Source of the DNA: Brevibacillus thermoruber 423
GTDB taxonomy: Bacteria > Bacillota > Bacilli > Brevibacillales > Brevibacillaceae
DNA length: 64,000 nucleotides
Direction of reading: 5' to 3'
NCBI RefSeq assembly: GCF_000454065.1
Contig: NZ_KE695654.1
Location: 248,836 to 312,835, forward strand
Below are positions 1 to 9,145 of this stretch, one piece after another (position 1 is the stretch's first letter; each line of letters opens with the position of its first letter). A model generated the notes under the pieces. The model was given only the letters and a program-made list of their open reading frames with translations, searched no databases and was not told the DNA's origin. Made by a program: the position numbers and the translations under genes.

Positions 1-952
1 GGATGACCATGACGAGAATCCCGATCGACTCCATCAGCGTAAACGAGGTCGGATCGATAAACGTCTGCTTGGCGGCGAAAATGACGCCGACCACACCGGC
101 GAAGGAAGCGCCCGTGGCAAACGCGGCCAGCTTGGTGTTCAGCAGCGAGATGCCCATGGACTGGGCCGCCAGCTCGTCTTCCCGCACCGCGATCCAGGCG
201 CGGCCGATGCGCGAGTTTTCAAAGCGGAGGTTGGCCAGGACGATAAAGGCGATGACAACCAGCACGATAAAGTAGAAGTGGAACGGCGTCCCCATCTTCA
301 TCCCCAACAGCTCCGGCTGCGGGATCGGAGTAATCCCCTGCGGGCCGTTGGTGATGTTGATCGGTTTGTCCAGGTTATTGAAAATAATCCGAATAATTTC
401 GCCAAACCCAAGGGTGACGATGGCCAGGTAGTCCCCTTTCACCCGCAGGACCGGCAGGCCGAGCAAAATCCCGAAGATCGCGGCCACGATCAAGCCGACG
501 ATGAGGAACGGCCAGAACCACTCGCCCGACAGCGGGAACAGGTCGCCGGGAATGAACTGGTTGGCCTGGGACGTGGAAAAAATCGCGTACGCGTAGGCAC
601 CGGCGGCGAAAAAGGCGACGTAGCCGAGGTCAAGCAGACCGGCAAAGCCGACCACGATGTTCAGGCCGAGCGCCATCGCCACGTAGATGCCCACCTGCGA
701 AGCCACTTCCATGTAGTAGCGGTTGTCCCCCGCCACCAGCGGAATGATGACCAGGAGCACCAGTGCCCCGATGAGCATCCGGACCATTTTCGAGGAGTTG
801 GTGTAGTAGATCAAAACAATGGAGCACAAGATTCCCAGAAACGCGATGACCGATTTGTCCAAAAAGTGGAGCGCGGCGGAAAACCCGGCGATCCAGATCA
901 GCGTAACCGGAAGCGGAATCCCCTTGAACGACTTCCATACCATGTTTGCCAT
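1..952 (-). CDS. livM: branched-chain amino acid ABC transporter permease LivM (3' end cut by window edge)
   Basis: This is the inner-membrane permease of a high-affinity branched-chain amino acid (LIV) importer and pairs with LivH just upstream. About 317 residues are visible and only the extreme C-terminus is missing. The translation is rich in membrane segments and has the family loop GLLDLGYVAFFAAGAYAYA at about residues 92-110 and the later cytoplasmic stretch SRIGRAWIAVREDELAAQSM (EAA-like ATPase contact). ATG at 952 is chosen because AGGTG lies 7 bases before it; an in-frame GTG sits at 961. It starts about 10 bases after livH ends, so the two are co-transcribed. The ATPases LivG/LivF and perhaps the binding protein LivJ probably lie beyond the left edge. 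Confidence 0.93.
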   Translation of the reverse strand, partial: MANMVWKSFKGIPLPVTLIWIAGFSAALHFLDKSVIAFLGILCSIVLIYYTNSSKMVRMLIGALVLLVIIPLVAGDNRYYMEVASQVGIYVAMALGLNIVVGFAGLLDLGYVAFFAAGAYAYAIFSTSQANQFIPGDLFPLSGEWFWPFLIVGLIVAAIFGILLGLPVLRVKGDYLAIVTLGFGEIIRIIFNNLDKPINITNGPQGITPIPQPELLGMKMGTPFHFYFIVLVVIAFIVLANLRFENSRIGRAWIAVREDELAAQSMGISLLNTKLAAFATGASFAGVVGVIFAAKQTFIDPTSFTLMESIGILVMVI

Positions 953-961
953 GCGTTTCAC

Positions 962-1915
962 CTACACTTTCTCTTTTACGGCTTCGCCAAACAGCCCTTC
1001 CGGCTTGAACAGAAGCACGAGAATCAAAATGCTGAACGCAAACACGTCTTTGTACTCGGCGCCAAACGCTCCGCCGGTCAGCGGACCCATGTACGCGCCG
1101 GACAGGGACTCCAGCAGGCCGAGCAGAACGCCGCCCACCATCGCGCCGCGGATGTTGCCGATTCCGCCGAGGACGGCTGCGGTAAACGCCTTGAGGCCGA
1201 GAATAAAGCCGATGTAAGGGTCAATCGTGCCGTAGTTCTGCGCAAACAGCACCCCGGTTGCGCCACCCAGGCTGGAGCCGATCAAAAAGGTAAGCATAAT
1301 GACTTTGTCCACGTTAATGGTCATCAGCGACGCCGTCGACTGGTCCTGCGCAACGGCCCGCATGGCGATTCCCCACTTGGTCTTGTTGATGAACAAGGTC
1401 AGCGACACCATCATCACAACGGCGAGCACGATGACGATCAACGCCTTCGTCGGAATCGTGGCGATGCTGCCCAACGGGATGGAACCTGTAAAAAGAATGG
1501 GACTGTTCAGATAAAATTCGTTGCGGGTAATGGCTTCCGTAAAGCGGACGAGGTCCTGCAGCAGGAACGACACGCCGATCGCGGAAATCAGCGGAACGAG
1601 CCGCGGTGCGCCGCGCAGCGGACGGTAGGCTACCCGCTCGATCCCGACGCCGAGGGCTCCGGTTATGATCATCGCGATCAGCAGGGTCAAAAACAGCGCG
1701 ACAAACGGATTCATCCCCTCCAGCGCTCCCAGGGCGTCCGTGATCAGCAGGACCTCCGTCCCCACAAAGGCGCCCACCATGAAAATCTCGCCGTGAGCGA
1801 AGTTGATGAACTCCAGAATCCCGTACACCATGGTGTAGCCGAGCGCAACGACGGCGTACATGAAGCCCAGCGTCAAGCCGTCAACCAACACCTGAGGCAA
1901 AATGTCGAGCAGCAT
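962..1915 (-). CDS. livH: branched-chain amino acid ABC transporter permease LivH
   Basis: Second permease subunit of the LIV importer, 317 aa, the usual family size. The N-terminus LPQVLVDGLTLGFMYAVVAL, the motif GYTMVYGILEFINFAHGEIF (about residues 27-46) and the late GAMVGGVLLGLLESL segment are typical of LivH. The open frame continues upstream for 69 more codons, but ATG 1915 has a GAGGGATGGG ribosome site and matches the family start. It is the first gene of the transcription unit visible here. It is preceded by about 680 bases without a gene, where a binding-protein gene livJ might be expected but is not seen. Confidence 0.95.
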   Translation of the reverse strand: MLLDILPQVLVDGLTLGFMYAVVALGYTMVYGILEFINFAHGEIFMVGAFVGTEVLLITDALGALEGMNPFVALFLTLLIAMIITGALGVGIERVAYRPLRGAPRLVPLISAIGVSFLLQDLVRFTEAITRNEFYLNSPILFTGSIPLGSIATIPTKALIVIVLAVVMMVSLTLFINKTKWGIAMRAVAQDQSTASLMTINVDKVIMLTFLIGSSLGGATGVLFAQNYGTIDPYIGFILGLKAFTAAVLGGIGNIRGAMVGGVLLGLLESLSGAYMGPLTGGAFGAEYKDVFAFSILILVLLFKPEGLFGEAVKEKV

Positions 1916-2113
1916 ACTTTCCCATCCCTCATTCCTTTGTAAACTTGCGGTAATTGTAAATTTTCTGCATTCGACGATCGCAAAAAACGACTTCCCGCCC
2001 GGCGGCTGTCGGGACATCCGCTGCGTTCTTCGCCTGACGCGCTGTCTTTCCGTTGAGCGGCAGCACAGTCGGCGAGAGGCTCGTCCGCGCGCCGGACAAC
2101 TCCTCAAACAGAA

Positions 2114-2139
2114 AGGGCGCACACCTGAGTGTCGCCCCG
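2114..2139 (-). terminator. candidate intrinsic terminator inside the livH leader
   Basis: On the minus strand GGGGCGACAC and GTGTGCGCCC pair around a 4-base loop, with one mismatch, followed by TTTCTGTTT. It lies about 200 bases upstream of livH. It could end transcription coming from the adenine deaminase-like gene or act as an attenuator for liv. Confidence 0.45.
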
Positions 2140-2558
2140 GGTTGGCAGAGGCTTGTTCGGCAGTCTGCGATGTCTGGCCCTATTCAGCAGCGTTCCCTGC
2201 GATTCCGGAGTCGGCTGGTCGTCCCGATCGACGAATGCCCACGATGAAACCGTCCCCTCAAAGCACCCCTTCCACGGCGGGACAGGTTAGCATAATCATA
2301 TCAGAACCACCCGTCCACCGCCACCCATGAAATCACCTGTCCGGCCCGTAAAACGTCCACCCCGGGAGGATTCTCGCCATGGGCCGATCGTCTCGCAGGA
2401 CCGTTCCTGTCTGGCCTTTCTTAATTGTAAAATATATTAGGAAATTTACAAGAGATGAAAAATGGTATTTTCAAAAACATATTTTTCAAGCATATATCAG
2501 CGTAAAAATGAACCTGTTTTTAAATCAAATAAATATATCAATACTTTATTTAATTAAA

Positions 2559-2584
2559 GCGATCCGTTGAGGCGATCCGTTGAG
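2559..2584. repeat. exact 13-bp tandem duplication
   Basis: GCGATCCGTTGAG occurs twice in direct succession (2559-2571 and 2572-2584), immediately after the stop codon side of the adenine deaminase-like gene and at the edge of an AT-rich stretch. It looks like a replication-slippage scar or target duplication; no insertion element is attached. Confidence 0.8.
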
Positions 2585-2598
2585 AAAACGTGTTCCCC

Positions 2599-4359
2599 TC
2601 ATGGAAGGAGGATGGACGGCACCATGACGGCCCCCGACTTCACATCGACGATCCCCTCGGCGGTGAGCCGGGCATACGGCAGATGGGTGGCGGTAAAAAA
2701 CAGCAGCGAATAGAGCGGGTCCAAATGCGCGTACCCCTTTTTTCGCAAGAGGTCCGTCAGCGATTCCGCCATGCCGATCACGTCGTCCATCGGCGCGGGA
2801 GAAAACATTCCGGCGAGCGGCAGCGGACATTCGCAGACCACCCGTCCCTCGTCCATCATCACCACGCCCCCGCCGATTTGCCGGACGCGCCGCAGCGCCT
2901 GCGCCATGGCCTCTGGATCGCGCCCGATCACCAGCCAGTCGTCGGAGGCGGTGTAGGTGCTGGCCAGCGCCTCCAGAGAGCGGCTGTACCCCCTTACCAG
3001 CGCCTGTGTCAGCCGCTCCCGGTAAGGATTGAGACAACAGATCACCGCCAGCTCGGGATCGTTCTCCAACGAAACGCAGCCATCCCGGTCGGCCGGCAGC
3101 TCCTCCCGCTCCAGTGTGGTAATCACCGCATTGCGCATGTGCAGGACCGGCAGCGGTCCACCCGTGTGGCGAAGTCGAAACGCTTCCGCCCCCACGTCCC
3201 TACCCAGCCGGTCGACGGGCGGAAACTCGTACCGCTCCCATTGGGGCTGCACCGTGGACACCAGCAGCCGCCCCTTTTCCGCCGCCCGCCGTCCGTTGGC
3301 GATGACCAGCTCGGGCGTCGGTTCCTCCGGACGGGCGAGCAGCAGAACATCGGCGAGCCGGCCTGGTGCAATACCCCCGATTTCGGCGTCCATGCCGTAG
3401 TAGACGGCGGGGTTGAGCGTCGCCATCGCGTAGGCCTCTTCCGGCGGCACGCCTGCCTCGATCGCCACCCTTATCGTGTAATCCATCAGGCCGTGCCGAT
3501 GCATCGGCGGCGTGCTGCCGTCCGACGTCAGCATCATGCGGGGCGACCAGGGCAACCCCATCTCCAGCCAGCCGCGAACCAGCTCCGGCAGGTCCGGCCG
3601 GATGGACGAGTGGCGCAGCGCGGTGTACATCCCCAACTGCAGGCGGCGCAGCAGATCCTCCGCCGTGATGCTCTCGTGGCAGGCGGTGATCCCGGCGGCA
3701 GCCGCCGTGTTCAGGGTCTCCGCCGACGCTCCCGGATGATGTCCCTCCATCCGTTTGCCGAGATCGCGGGTGTGCTTGATCCCGAACAGCAGGGTCTCGT
3801 CTTCGCTCAACACTCCCTGCCAGTCGGTCAGTTCCCCGCCCTGGACAACCAGCGGATGCTCCAGCATGCGGGCCAGCCCTGCCCGGTCAAACGGCGGTTC
3901 GGCCTGCGCCCGCCTCTGCTGCGGATCGAGCCGGCTCCAGAAAAAATGCTTGACCGGATGGGCCGACAGCCGCTCCATGATCTCCGCCACCTGCGCAAAC
4001 GGCAGGCTCATCAGCATCATCGTGTCGGACACCAGGGTGGTCGTTCCCCGTTCCAGCGCGAAGTCGGCCAGCGTAAACGGATTGTACCACTGAAACGGAT
4101 GGGCGTGCGGCTCCATGTACCCCGGCACAGCGTACATCCCGGCGGCGTCCACCACCACCGTGTGTTCGTCCACCTCCGGCTCCTTTTCCCCCACATAGGC
4201 GATCCGCTCTCCGGCGACGGCGACGTTCACCTCCCGCCATTCCTTGGTATACACCTGCAGCACCCGCGCTCCTTTGATCCACATGTCGGCCGGGGCCTGC
4301 CGCTTCGCCACCCGTATCAGACGCAGGTAAGCCTCCTCGTTCATCGGACGGACTCGCAT
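2599..4359 (-). CDS. adenine deaminase-like amidohydrolase (YerA type)
   Basis: A 586-aa metal-dependent amidohydrolase related to AdeC and to Bacillus YerA, which also lies beside the purine operon in Bacillus. The expected reaction is adenine to hypoxanthine plus ammonia (purine salvage); for the YerA branch the substrate is less certain. The metal-binding signature PGYMEPHAHPFQW is at about residues 77-89, followed by an amidohydrolase fold with TSDGSTPPMHRHGLMD in the middle. ATG 4359 is preferred over longer in-frame starts because AAAGGAG lies 9 bases upstream and the length then matches YerA (about 580 aa). It is transcribed divergently from the small membrane-protein gene at 4579; the 219 bases between them hold no gene. 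Confidence 0.82.
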   Translation of the reverse strand: MRVRPMNEEAYLRLIRVAKRQAPADMWIKGARVLQVYTKEWREVNVAVAGERIAYVGEKEPEVDEHTVVVDAAGMYAVPGYMEPHAHPFQWYNPFTLADFALERGTTTLVSDTMMLMSLPFAQVAEIMERLSAHPVKHFFWSRLDPQQRRAQAEPPFDRAGLARMLEHPLVVQGGELTDWQGVLSEDETLLFGIKHTRDLGKRMEGHHPGASAETLNTAAAAGITACHESITAEDLLRRLQLGMYTALRHSSIRPDLPELVRGWLEMGLPWSPRMMLTSDGSTPPMHRHGLMDYTIRVAIEAGVPPEEAYAMATLNPAVYYGMDAEIGGIAPGRLADVLLLARPEEPTPELVIANGRRAAEKGRLLVSTVQPQWERYEFPPVDRLGRDVGAEAFRLRHTGGPLPVLHMRNAVITTLEREELPADRDGCVSLENDPELAVICCLNPYRERLTQALVRGYSRSLEALASTYTASDDWLVIGRDPEAMAQALRRVRQIGGGVVMMDEGRVVCECPLPLAGMFSPAPMDDVIGMAESLTDLLRKKGYAHLDPLYSLLFFTATHLPYARLTAEGIVDVKSGAVMVPSILLP

Positions 4360-4578
4360 ACGTATGCACTCCTTTCCCTGTTTGGCGCACGGATAGAGAA
4401 TTCCTCTGCTTGAGCAGACGTTTTCTAGCGAACGCTCGGTCACTTCCTGTGTACACTTCTCCGTCCGCCCGCCGGTATCCTGTATCCCCGCATCGCTGCT
4501 AACAACAATTCCCTCGCGTGTTTTTTTCCTCCCGGCACACACTACCAAACAGGAACCGTTAGGACAGGAGGGACAACG

Positions 4579-5034
4579 ATGCAAAAAAACGTCGGAACCG
4601 TGGATGCCGTGATTCGCATCACCGTCGGCCTGTTAGGGCTGGCCTACGGAGTCGGCCGGATGGGCCGCCGCCCGTACCGCACCCCCTGGCTGTTGATGGC
4701 GCTGTCGGCCATGAAGGTGGCGGAAGGCGTCACCCGTTTTTGTCCGATGCTGTACGCGATGGGTGTCAACAGCCGCGATCGGGCCGGTCTGCAAAACATG
4801 CTGGGCAAAGTCAAGGACATGGGGGCCCAGGCGGGGTTGAAGCAGATGGGCATCGGCACGACTCCCAAACAGGAGCATGCCAACCTGTCGGCCGAAGACA
4901 AACAGCTCGAAGCGGCCGTCCAGGAGTACGTCTCCTACCGCCAGGCCGAAGAAGCCTCCCGCAGCCAAGGGCGCGAACAAAAACCGGACGACCACCACAG
5001 CCGCGACGAACATCTCTATCCAACCTATTCCTAG
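4579..5034 (+). CDS. DUF2892 (YgaP-like) membrane protein
   Basis: A 151-aa protein whose first 65 residues resemble the DUF2892 inner-membrane domain: start NVGTVDAVIRITVGLLGLA, a short Arg-rich turn, a second hydrophobic segment and the ending TRFCPMLYAMGVN. Many family members have this Cys-Pro turn. The remaining 85 residues are hydrophilic, charged and probably cytoplasmic. GGAGGG precedes the ATG. The stop is followed within 12 bases by a second small membrane gene, so the two form one unit. Function unknown. Confidence 0.75.
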   Translation: MQKNVGTVDAVIRITVGLLGLAYGVGRMGRRPYRTPWLLMALSAMKVAEGVTRFCPMLYAMGVNSRDRAGLQNMLGKVKDMGAQAGLKQMGIGTTPKQEHANLSAEDKQLEAAVQEYVSYRQAEEASRSQGREQKPDDHHSRDEHLYPTYS

Positions 5035-5046
5035 GAGGGACTGCCC

Positions 5047-5184
5047 ATGTCACTTGTCGGACCTCCGCTGTACGAGTGGTTTTCCCACAACGCCTTTGTC
5101 ATCGCCCTGATCATCGGCTGTGTCGCCGTCATGGGGTACTTTTTTTACGCAGCCGGCAAAAAGAAAGGGAGATACCGTCAGTAA
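5047..5184 (+). CDS. 45-aa single-pass membrane protein
   Basis: A short gene with a strong ribosome site (TAGGAGGGA, 7 bases before ATG) directly behind the DUF2892 gene. The product begins MSLVGPPLYEWFSHN, has one hydrophobic helix at about residues 16-36 and ends in a basic tail (AGKKKGRYRQ), which predicts a tail facing the cytoplasm. I do not recognise the family. The coupled position and the terminator after it support expression. Confidence 0.65.
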   Translation: MSLVGPPLYEWFSHNAFVIALIIGCVAVMGYFFYAAGKKKGRYRQ

Positions 5185-5206
5185 CCGGACGGGTCTCCCT
5201 TTTTTT
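5164..5206. terminator. bidirectional intrinsic terminator
   Basis: AAAGGGAGA pairs with TCTCCCTTT (5194-5203) and is flanked by a T run on the plus strand and, read on the minus strand, by TTTCTTTTT. It serves both the small membrane operon and the converging purHD transcript. Confidence 0.8.
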
Positions 5207-5244
5207 CGCTGCAGGCAAACGTCCTTGTCACGATTTGCATGAAT

Positions 5245-6513
5245 CTAGCTTCTGCGCAGCGCCCTGTCCGCGATGTCCCGGCGGTAATGCGCCCCCTCGA
5301 AGCGGATGCGCTCAACGGCGGCGTATGCCCGAGCCCGCGCTTCCTCCAGCGTCCGCCCCGTCCCGGTCACGCCGAGGACGCGGCCGCCGCTGGTGACGAT
5401 GCCCTTCTCCGTCTGTTTGGTGCCGGCGTGGAACACGGTAACGGACTCGCCCGCCTTCTCCAACCCGCTGATCGGCTCTCCCTTGGGGTAATCGCCCGGA
5501 TACCCGGGAGCGGCCATGACGACGCATACCGCACTCTCCTGCTTCCAGCGCACGTCGACGGATGCCAGTTCCCCTTGGATGGCAGCCGTGCAGATGTCTA
5601 CCAGATCGGTCTCCAGGAGCGGCAGAATCACCTGCGTCTCGGGATCGCCGAAGCGGGCGTTGAACTCCACCACCTTCGGCCCCTCGTCCGTGATCATCAG
5701 GCCGGTGTAAAGCACGCCCCGGAACGGAATGCCGTCCCGGGCCATGCCGCGGGCCATCGGCTTGACGATGGTTTCCACGATCTGCTCCACCAGTTCCGCC
5801 GACATGTGCGGCACAGGCGCGTAGGTGCCCATGCCGCCGGTGTTGGGTCCCTGGTCGCCGTCAAAGACGCGCTTGTGGTCCTGGGAGGTCACCATCGGCT
5901 TGACCGTTTCCCCGTCGACAAACGACAGCAGGGACAGCTCTTCGCCGCGCATGCACTCCTCGATCACCACGCGCGCCCCTGCCTGGCCGAACACCCCTTC
6001 CTTCATGATCCGGTAGAGCGCCGCCTCCGCCGCTTCCAGCGTTTCCGCGACGACCACCCCTTTGCCGGCGGCCAGCCCGTCTGCTTTGACCACGATCGGT
6101 GCCCCCTGTTCACGCACATAGGCCAGGGCGGACTCGTAGTCGAGAAACGACTCGTACCGGGCCGTCGGGATGCCGTAGCGCTTCATCAGATGCTTGGCAA
6201 AACATTTGCTTCCTTCGATCTTCGCCGCGTGGGCGGTCGGCCCGAAGATCGGCAGGCTGCGCTCCGTAAAAAAGTCCACGATTCCGCCCAACAGCGGGTC
6301 TTCCGGACCGACCACCGTCAGGTCAACCCCCTCGTCTTTGGCAAACTGGGCCAGAGCGGCAAAATCGTCAACGGGAATCGGCACGTTTTCCGCCAACTGC
6401 GCCGTACCGCCGTTGCCGGGCGCGCAGAAAATCTTTTTCACTTTGGGACTTTGCGCCAGCTTCCAGACGATGGCGTGTTCGCGGCCCCCGCCGCCGATTA
6501 CCAGTACGTTCAT
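5245..6513 (-). CDS. purD: phosphoribosylamine--glycine ligase PurD
   Basis: GAR synthetase, step 2 of de novo IMP synthesis: phosphoribosylamine + glycine + ATP to GAR. It is 422 aa, the normal length. The N-terminus MNVLVIGGGGREHAIVWKLA is the family signature. ATP-grasp features follow, including APIVVKADGLAAGKGVVVAE (about residues 133-152) and FNARFGDPETQVILPLL (about 285-301). It is the last gene of the purHD block, 74 bases after purH, and ends just before a shared terminator. Confidence 0.97.
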   Translation of the reverse strand: MNVLVIGGGGREHAIVWKLAQSPKVKKIFCAPGNGGTAQLAENVPIPVDDFAALAQFAKDEGVDLTVVGPEDPLLGGIVDFFTERSLPIFGPTAHAAKIEGSKCFAKHLMKRYGIPTARYESFLDYESALAYVREQGAPIVVKADGLAAGKGVVVAETLEAAEAALYRIMKEGVFGQAGARVVIEECMRGEELSLLSFVDGETVKPMVTSQDHKRVFDGDQGPNTGGMGTYAPVPHMSAELVEQIVETIVKPMARGMARDGIPFRGVLYTGLMITDEGPKVVEFNARFGDPETQVILPLLETDLVDICTAAIQGELASVDVRWKQESAVCVVMAAPGYPGDYPKGEPISGLEKAGESVTVFHAGTKQTEKGIVTSGGRVLGVTGTGRTLEEARARAYAAVERIRFEGAHYRRDIADRALRRS

Positions 6514-6587
6514 CCGTACTCCCTCCTGTCAGCGGTTCTGGAATCCCCGCTTTTCTTGTTCGGCTCCCATGGATTCGTGCCGGACGA

Positions 6588-8135
6588 TTAGTGTTTGAAA
6601 TGGCGTACGCCGGTAAACACCATCGCGATGCCATGGCGGTTGCAGGCGTCGATGGAGTCCTGGTCGCGGACCGAACCGCCCGGCTGAATGATCGCCGTCA
6701 CGCCCGCCTTCGCCGCCGCTTCCACGGTGTCCGGCATCGGGAAGAAGGCGTCCGAGGCCAGCACGGCCCCTTTCGCTTTTTCTCCCGCCTGGGCGATGGC
6801 GATGTTGGCGGCACCGACGCGGTTCATCTGGCCGGCGCCCACACCGATGGTCATGTTCTCCCTGGCGAGCACGATGGCGTTCGACTTGACGTGCTTGACG
6901 ACCTTCCAGGCGAATTTCAGTTGGGCCAGTTCGTCGGCGGTCGGCTGTTTGTCGGTCACCACGCGGATGTCGGCATCTTCCAGTTGTTTCACGTCGTACT
7001 CCTGCACCAGCGCTCCGCCCGCCACCGGAGCGATGCGGAAGCCTTGCGCCGCCTCCCGGGACTCGTTCAGCGCCGGGATGCGCAGCAGGCGCAGGTTTTT
7101 CTTCTCGGTCAGCACGGCCAGCGCTTCTTCAGTGAAATCAGGCGCGAGGATGATTTCCAAAAACGTTTCTTTCATCAACAGGGCGGTGTCGCGGTCCACC
7201 GGACGATTGGCCGCCACAATGCCGCCAAAGATGGAAACGGGATCAGCCTCGTACGCCTTTTGGTAGGCTTCGCGAATGTCGGCACCGATGCCTACGCCGC
7301 ACGGATTGGAGTGTTTCACCGCAACCACGGCGGGTTCGGCAAACTCGCGCACGATTGCCAGAGCGGCGTCAGCATCATTGATGTTGTTGTAGGAAAGTTC
7401 CTTGCCGTGAAGCTGTTCGGCGCGGGCGATGCTGGCCCCGGCCGCCAGCGGCTCGCGGTAGAACGCGGCCCGCTGGTGCGGATTTTCGCCGTAGCGCAGA
7501 TCCTGCGCCTTTTCGTAGGTCACCGTGTAGCTTTCCGGCAGGAAATCGCCCACCTGTTCGCTCAGATAGCGGGAAATCAGCGCGTCGTACGCGGCCGTAT
7601 GGCGGAACACCTTGGCGGCCAGACGGCGGCGCGTGTCCAGAGACGTATCGCCTTCCTTCTCGATTTCCGCGGCTACCTGCTCGTAGTCGGCGGCGTCCAC
7701 CACAACGGTGACGTACTGGTGGTTTTTCGCGGCCGCACGCAGCATGGTCGGCCCGCCGATGTCGATATTCTCAATCGCCTCCGCAAACGTCACGTCCGGT
7801 TTGGCGATCGTCTGCTTAAAAGGATACAGGTTGACGACAACCAGATCAATCGTTTCAATCTGCAGGTCGTTCAACTGCTGCCGGTGCGTTTCATTGTCGC
7901 GCACAGCCAAGAGGCCGCTGTGGATATTCGGATGCAGCGTTTTGACGCGCCCGTCGAGAATTTCCGGGAAACCGGTCACTTCGGAAATGCCGATGACGGG
8001 AATGCCCGCTTCTTTCAGCATGGCGGCCGTACCCCCGGTGGAGATGATCTCCACGCCGGCGTCAGCCAAACGGCGCGCAAACGGAATCAACCCTGTCTTG
8101 TCGGAAACGCTGATCAGTGCCTTTTTCACACTCAC
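6588..8135 (-). CDS. purH: bifunctional AICAR formyltransferase/IMP cyclohydrolase PurH
   Basis: The last two steps of IMP synthesis. It is 515 aa, close to the Bacillus enzyme. The N-terminal cyclohydrolase (MGS-like) domain starts [20 protein letters not shown] and contains [16 protein letters not shown]. The C-terminal transformylase domain carries the characteristic [14 protein letters not shown] and [12 protein letters not shown]. The start is GTG 8135, with AGGAGG 8 bases upstream; the frame stays open further but without a better site. It has its own promoter with a PurR-box-like element, so purHD is a separate transcription unit from purC-N. Confidence 0.97.
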   Translation of the reverse strand: MSVKKALISVSDKTGLIPFARRLADAGVEIISTGGTAAMLKEAGIPVIGISEVTGFPEILDGRVKTLHPNIHSGLLAVRDNETHRQQLNDLQIETIDLVVVNLYPFKQTIAKPDVTFAEAIENIDIGGPTMLRAAAKNHQYVTVVVDAADYEQVAAEIEKEGDTSLDTRRRLAAKVFRHTAAYDALISRYLSEQVGDFLPESYTVTYEKAQDLRYGENPHQRAAFYREPLAAGASIARAEQLHGKELSYNNINDADAALAIVREFAEPAVVAVKHSNPCGVGIGADIREAYQKAYEADPVSIFGGIVAANRPVDRDTALLMKETFLEIILAPDFTEEALAVLTEKKNLRLLRIPALNESREAAQGFRIAPVAGGALVQEYDVKQLEDADIRVVTDKQPTADELAQLKFAWKVVKHVKSNAIVLARENMTIGVGAGQMNRVGAANIAIAQAGEKAKGAVLASDAFFPMPDTVEAAAKAGVTAIIQPGGSVRDQDSIDACNRHGIAMVFTGVRHFKH

Positions 8136-8177
8136 GGATAGAACCTCCTGACTTTTTTGGAAAGAGAATAGAAAAAA

Positions 8178-8224
8178 CACGAACATTATAAGTTAATTAA
8201 AACACAATTGTACGTTTTTATCAA
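8178..8224 (-). promoter_or_regulatory. purHD promoter with PurR-box-like element
   Basis: Read on the minus strand: -35 TTGATA (8224-8219), a 17-base spacer, -10 TTTAAT (8201-8196), and then AATGTTCGTG (8187-8178) at the expected start site. The complement CACGAACATT matches the core of the Bacillus PurR box (CCGAACAWT) except for one base. The same arrangement with the same hexamers occurs upstream of purC. I see only one box here; Bacillus PurR normally uses a pair. Confidence 0.7.
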
Positions 8225-8232
8225 GATTTCCC

Positions 8233-8281
8233 CCCAAAAACAAACGCAGCCGCACCGTGCCGGGGCACGTGAGACTGCGTT
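8233..8281 (-). terminator. intrinsic terminator after the SpoVIF-like gene
   Basis: AACGCAG (8243-8249) pairs with CTGCGTT (8275-8281), with an inner stem CGTGCC/GGCACG. On the minus strand it is followed by TGTTTTTGGGGG. It separates the SpoVIF-like gene from the purHD promoter. Confidence 0.75.
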
Positions 8282-8298
8282 CCTTTTGCATCAAACGT

Positions 8299-8667
8299 CT
8301 ATCGCCTTTTCTTTTTCCCGTCCTGCCATTTTTTCAATCGTTCGGCAAGCGGATCGACTTTCGCCCTCCCGCTCGCTTGCGACGCCTCTTTCTTTGGGGT
8401 GTCCGTTCCCTGTGCCTGCTTGTTCGCCAGGTCGCTGATTGATTCGAGGGATGGGGGTTTGCCGTTTTTCAACTGCTCCTTCACCTGCTCCCGCGTTTCC
8501 TCGTTCAGGTTGAGACCCATGTCTGACAGCTCGTTGAGCACGTCATCGATGTTTCCGGTCCCTCCCTTCGGCAGCTTTTGCGCCAGCCGCACGATATCCT
8601 CCAGCGTCCAGTTCCGTCCTGTTTTCTTGCTCAGCTTCCCCAGCAGATCGGAAATGAAATCGCCCAT
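8299..8667 (-). CDS. SpoVIF-like (stage VI sporulation protein F) protein
   Basis: A 122-aa hydrophilic protein. Residues 1-75 (start MGDFISDLLGKLSKKTGRNW, then a LEDIVRLAQKLPKG stretch and EETREQVKEQLKNG) resemble the small coat-associated SpoVIF/YjcC family in pattern: a KKTG motif, a helix with LAQ, then a second helix ending in a Gly turn. The last 45 residues are a low-complexity Lys/Ala tail not found in short SpoVIF. ATG 8667 has AAAGGAGGGGG upstream. If the assignment holds, expression should be late in sporulation. The similarity is by eye and moderate. Confidence 0.5.
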   Translation of the reverse strand: MGDFISDLLGKLSKKTGRNWTLEDIVRLAQKLPKGGTGNIDDVLNELSDMGLNLNEETREQVKEQLKNGKPPSLESISDLANKQAQGTDTPKKEASQASGRAKVDPLAERLKKWQDGKKKRR

Positions 8668-8901
8668 GTGGCCCCCTCCTTTTTTCCGCTTTCGTTCTAC
8701 TGTATGTAGCGGAAGCCCGGGTGGGGAACGTTTTTTCCAAAAAGGCCGTCTCCCCGGCCGGAAAGGCACGGGTTCGTCACGGGTGTTCCTCGCAGCATTT
8801 CTCCGTCGGTTGGGCGCTTATGTGTTTTTGCGAAAGGAAACGTGCATCCCGTAAAGAATTAACAACTTTTACTACGCAAATAATGGAAGGAAGATCTTCG
8901 C
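8668..8901. other. gene-free spacer between divergent genes
   Basis: 234 bases between the SpoVIF-like gene and the truncated acetyltransferase. No convincing open frame and no clear promoter hexamers were recognised. It presumably holds both divergent promoters. Confidence 0.4.
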
Positions 8902-9123
8902 ATGAATCCGATGCTGCTGGAATTTCCCACCCGGTTTTTCACCGACCGATTGTTGATACGAATGCCGCAGCCTGGAGACGGACAAGCAGTGTTTCAGGCC
9001 ATCCAGGCGTCCATTGCGGAACTGAAACCGTGGATGCCGTTTGCACAGAAAGAGCAGTCCGAACAAGACGTTGCACTGAATATTCGCGAAGCCCATGTGA
9101 AGTTCTTGCAGCGTGAAAATTTA
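8902..9123 (+). pseudogene. 5' fragment of a RimJ/RimL-type GNAT N-acetyltransferase
   Basis: About the first 70 residues of a GNAT acetyltransferase are intact: a TDRLLIRMPQPGDGQAVFQA opening, PWMPFAQKEQSEQD, and REAHVKFLQREN. The reading frame then enters unrelated sequence (RRLEESSHDQS) and stops at 9159, inside the next gene. The acetyl-CoA binding core and C-terminus (normally another 110 or so residues) are absent. The lost part was replaced directly by the start region of the NimT-like transporter, so this is a deletion scar. The start ATG has GGAAGGAAG upstream. Confidence 0.75.
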
Positions 9124-9145
9124 CGGCGTCTGGAGGAATCCTCTC

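Larger units (their letters stand above)
1916..2598. other. gene-free region: liv leader and ade 3' flank
   Basis: No convincing gene in 683 bases. The part from about 2410 to 2558 is strongly AT-rich, unlike both flanks. On the minus strand a candidate promoter reads TTGTAA (2451-2446), a 16-base spacer, then TACAAT (2429-2424), which would give livH a leader of roughly 500 bases. That leader contains a hairpin at 2114-2139 followed by T-rich sequence. I found no T-box signature and no riboswitch class that I recognise. It could be an attenuator leader or the scar of a lost gene. Confidence 0.5.

Noticed and set aside
278-1942. A 554-codon open frame on the plus strand across livM/livH
   Set aside because: It is antisense to two clear permease genes; its translation is low-complexity His/Arg/Gln-rich, as expected from the opposite strand of GC-rich genes.
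1916-2420. T-box or lysine-type riboswitch upstream of livH
   Set aside because: No AGGGTGGNACCGCG-like antiterminator sequence; only a generic hairpin and short GGTGG runs.
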